64,000 nucleotides of DNA. It comes from Siphonodentalium dalli. Taxonomy: Eukaryota; Mollusca; Scaphopoda; Gadilida; Siphonodentaliidae. Positions 60,936-64,000 of the stretch are shown here, in pieces; the first letter of the stretch is position 1; every line of letters starts with the position of its first letter. The notes beneath the pieces were generated by a model, which was given only the letters and a program-made list of their open reading frames with translations, made no database searches and was not told where the DNA came from. The translations under genes and the position numbers were made by a program. The stretch is taken from assembly GCA_032622095.1 (NCBI GenBank), contig CP136062.1:153508875-153572874 (forward strand). The letters run 5' to 3'.

Positions 60936-61949
60936 TATATAGAAATTTAATAAAAAATTGGAAACATTGGAAAATTTCAAAGCAAAAATATTCTGAAAAT
61001 CATACTCTAAAATATTTGAACTTAAACTTACTACATGACTAGAGATGATTGTTGACAAATCACTGTAACAGTTTTGTTTACATAACAGTGGTTTCAACAT
61101 TTTTTTTATTTATCGAGCTATCAATAATGAATACATGTATAAGAACAAAGTTTTTATCTATTTCTCCATGGTCTTAGTGGTGATGTTATTACAGACTTTT
61201 ATATTTTTTGCACATTTACCCATCGCGTGGGAAGGTCCCTTTATTTCATATTTCCGCTAAAGGAAGCCGTTCACACTGAACTATATGGATAGATGTCCTG
61301 CGTTTGTAAAACCATAGTAGAAAAGGGGTTAACTTTTTTGTGGTCGTCTACGGTACCTCACGGTCTTTAGTGGCTTGCTCGTATTAATCACGCATGCGCA
61401 GTCCCCATATAACCGACTTAATTCGCCAATTTATTTTCTGCTACCACAGAGAGAAGTCATAAGGGAGTATTGTTCCGAATTTGTCGTTTAACAACTAGAC
61501 AACAAATTCAATTTATCGATACAATAATTACTGGTCGCCTACGCGTTAGTTTTTAGAATTATTGTTTCGAATTCACGGACCGTTTCGCTTCAAACATACA
61601 ATTGTTCCGTGTTTTCGAATAGGCGGCGGACTTAAAACTTTTCGAATCTGAAAATCGACATTTCGCCATAATCAGCTGCCATTTCAAGGCCTTACGAGGC
61701 GCATAGACTATTGTGAACAATTCATCTATGTAATTATTATAGAACCTATAAGGTATGATATATTTTGTCAGATATAAAAAATGCCACGTGTTTTTTACCG
61801 GAAGTCTCCTAATTTCGTGGGAATTTATTTACGCGTGGACATTTATTTAGCAATAATTACCATCGCTACTGACGCTATTTATCATAATGTTATGAACTAC
61901 ATTCTTTCTCATAATATTTTGTTGTTTTATGGCTCAATACAACTGTCCA
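60936..61949. other. Presumed MRPL3 intron or flank, non-coding
   Basis: No MRPL3 exon seen. 61340-61480 is GC-richer but has no usable frame. Confidence 0.4.
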
Positions 61950-62760
61950 GATGTGTTGGTCACATCTGAACTTAAAGTCATGCTAGCGGACCGGTGATTG
62001 CACCCTGGTCAGGGTATTCTGACAGAAATCTTAAAAGTTGATTACAATTTACATCTGGGTTTATCAATTCAATGTAAAAACAGTAGTGTCATTATTACTT
62101 TCATAAATTGACAGAGATTGATATTGGACAAGTGTTATAATTATGTTCATGGTTTGATTCTCGTAACGGAGCATCACCTTCAATGTAACAATCTCAGCCA
62201 TGTGCTAGCGGACCGGGGATTGCACCCTGGTCAGGGTATTCTGACAGAAATCAGAACTCGGTCCGATACCAAGTTTGTCAGGCTAACAAGTCCCATTTGA
62301 GATTACTGAATAAAATCCGAATGAAAATGCCGATTTTCCCCATTACAACACTTGTTCAGGTATGTTGTCGTGGGTGCACTACGCTGCACATGTACACACC
62401 TAGGTGTGTGCATGTTAGAGAACACTACTGGAGTCGCTAGATCTCATCTAAACAACATGCTTTCACAAAATACTTTGTGTTTTCTGTTTTAATACTGTCA
62501 CACATGTCTCCTATGATTTAGATGTGTTGGTCGACGCTTGAATTTATCAGACTACAGTTTATCAATATCAGAAAAATAATGACTGTTGTCGTACTATGAT
62601 TAGTTAGTGTCATTAATTTCAGACAGGGATTGACATCTGACAGGAGTCAGATTTCTGTTGAGTACATGATTCGATTCTCGTACAGTGCTTCAACTTCACT
62701 GTCAAAATTTATAACTGCTAGCATTTAATGATTGCAAGCATGACACTAAAATTTCACTAT
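61950..62760 (+). repeat. Diverged direct repeats of about 220 bp and longer
   Basis: gctagcggaccgg(t/g)gattgcaccctggtcagggt occurs at 61984 and 62203; gatgtgttggtc at 61952 and 62521; agtgtcattatt/aattt and gattctcgta recur. Three decayed units. Confidence 0.7.
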
Positions 62761-64000
62761 AATTCCAGATTTTAGTTATTCTGAATTGTATCCAAAGATT
62801 AACCCATCCTTTCAAAATTGCTGGGTTGTATCTCGACAAAATGGTGTCTCCTTCCGGAATACAAACATAATTGCTTTCCTTCCTGTGTAGGTTTACTGAA
62901 AAGAAGCAGGGGGGGGGGGGTCTGGATTACTACGATTCTGGATATGGCTCTAATTGGGACACAAAAATTACAAATCATGGGTGCTCCGGTTTGCATTCTC
63001 TAGAGTAAGGCAAGAGGCTTATCATCACTCTGACGGTGTTTACTCATGGTTTCACTATCTAAAAATATATTTGAAGATACTTTGGTTTGAACAACCTTTC
63101 CCCTTCTTGATTCAATTATGTGAATGATTCCAGCCTGACAGGTATTTAGAGTCGTGGTGACTTGACCCCTCCAGGTAACTGGTCCACTGGCAATAACTGG
63201 CGACCGTGGCCTGGATGACGCTCCCCAATGAATAACGATATAATAGCAGTGGTATTCCAAGACGAGGAAGGTGGGGGGAGACATTATTTATGACAAGTAA
63301 CCATATCAAATGTGAGCTTGGTACAAGAACAGGCTGTACATCCAATACAGCATGTATTGTTCATAAAGGGCATGGTAGGTATTTTGAAGGTATTCATGGA
63401 CTAGTTGGTGTCTCAATGAATTTTAAAATATATACGTGTCCCGACCTTTCATACCGTTGATATGGCGAATATACTTCACACACGAATGAAGCATATTTAC
63501 ATGGAAAGCATTTATATGGCCATGTGTCCCACGACCACTGCCAATAGCCTTTCCGACAAGAGGCCATCAGCATGGCTCTTCATACTTCTATTGCCCATAT
63601 CAATTTGATTATCTGGCACATAGACAATAAAACAGGCAAAGACGTTTGCGCTGTCCAGCTAAGCTTTCGAGGAAGCTCATTGACCAGCATTACCGACCTT
63701 TCCTAAGACGCAGGCAGGGGACCACCCCGTTCGAGTGGCATCCCATCCACATGGCACAGATGCCCGATCATAAGGGCCTGAAGCCATGCTGCCAACTGCG
63801 CATTTCGGTCTATGCTGTCCTCTCTTCCTTAAACATGCCATAAGCGGGACCACTTAGGTCGGGGGAGTTCCTCTCTATCTTGGCTCTTCAAATTAAAATA
63901 AAACAACATTATAAAGGTATGTGTATCCTTTACTAGGAGAATGATAATTTTTTTCCTTTCCTTCCTAGGGGAGCCATTTTTAGAGCGGGTCTTCCCCTAG
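62761..64000. other. Unclassified, possibly decayed transposase
   Basis: Plus strand 63458-63843 has frame-broken phrases (LHTRMKHIYMESIYM; SIAHINLIIWHIDNKTGK; FEWHPIHMAQMPDHKGLK) with the look of a piggyBac-type transposase C-terminal half. No catalytic Asp can be assigned. A minus-strand 94-codon frame (63000-63284) is not recognised. G homopolymer near 62910. Confidence 0.25.

Noticed and set aside
63000-63284. Next MRPL3 exon
   Set aside because: The frame is on the minus strand and contains none of the expected L3 motifs after NAAIQPG.

Overview
The window looks like repeat-rich nuclear DNA of an invertebrate animal, most probably a bivalve or related mollusc. Two spliced, conserved metazoan genes can be assembled with consistent splice phases, base composition is AT-rich, and the introns carry blocks beginning 'aagggccataactc' with tails of short 'acggacag' repeats. 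I remember that layout from mollusc genomes; I could not run a database search. There is no sign of prokaryotic organisation.

Genes. A URI1 orthologue (unconventional prefoldin RPB5 interactor) lies on the minus strand, nine exons between 48575 and 23962. Its assembled frame is closed, 372 residues from ATG to TGA. A mitochondrial ribosomal protein L3 gene (MRPL3/uL3m) lies on the plus strand, with four exons visible from about 55475 to 60609; it runs off the window or has its remaining exons beyond it. The two genes are transcribed divergently from a 6.9 kb repeat-filled interval. I found no other convincing host gene, tRNA, rRNA or CRISPR. Most open frames are chance or repeat-derived.

Layout. 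1-9.5 kb: three to four diverged copies of a large repeat unit, broken by a palindromic MITE (504-948), a TTAA-flanked element (1411-2055), a segment with an intact low-complexity ORF (2525-3385), a 5'-truncated LINE end (6836-7440) and a second MITE (8829-9068). 9.5-15.2 kb: AT-rich DNA with a few MITEs. 15.26-21.27 kb: a 6 kb fold-back (inverted-repeat) element whose centre is a degenerate tandem array. 21.3-23.9 kb: a MITE and a 25-bp minisatellite. 23.96-48.6 kb: URI1, whose introns hold a second 4.3 kb fold-back element of the same family (31.8-36.1 kb), four hAT-like elements with 7-8 bp target duplications, a MITE nested within another MITE, and minisatellites. 48.6-55.3 kb: intergenic repeats including a tRNA-derived SINE, a composite TIR element (52845-54239) and fold-backs. 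55.3-60.6 kb: MRPL3 with a 74-bp triplication at its 5' end and a hAT-like element in intron 2. 60.6-64 kb: degenerate repeats and possibly a decayed transposase.

The most unusual material is the fold-back family with a tandem-array centre, the set of MITE families that share a TTAA-CCCTTT terminus, and the density of intact insertion footprints around the exons of URI1.
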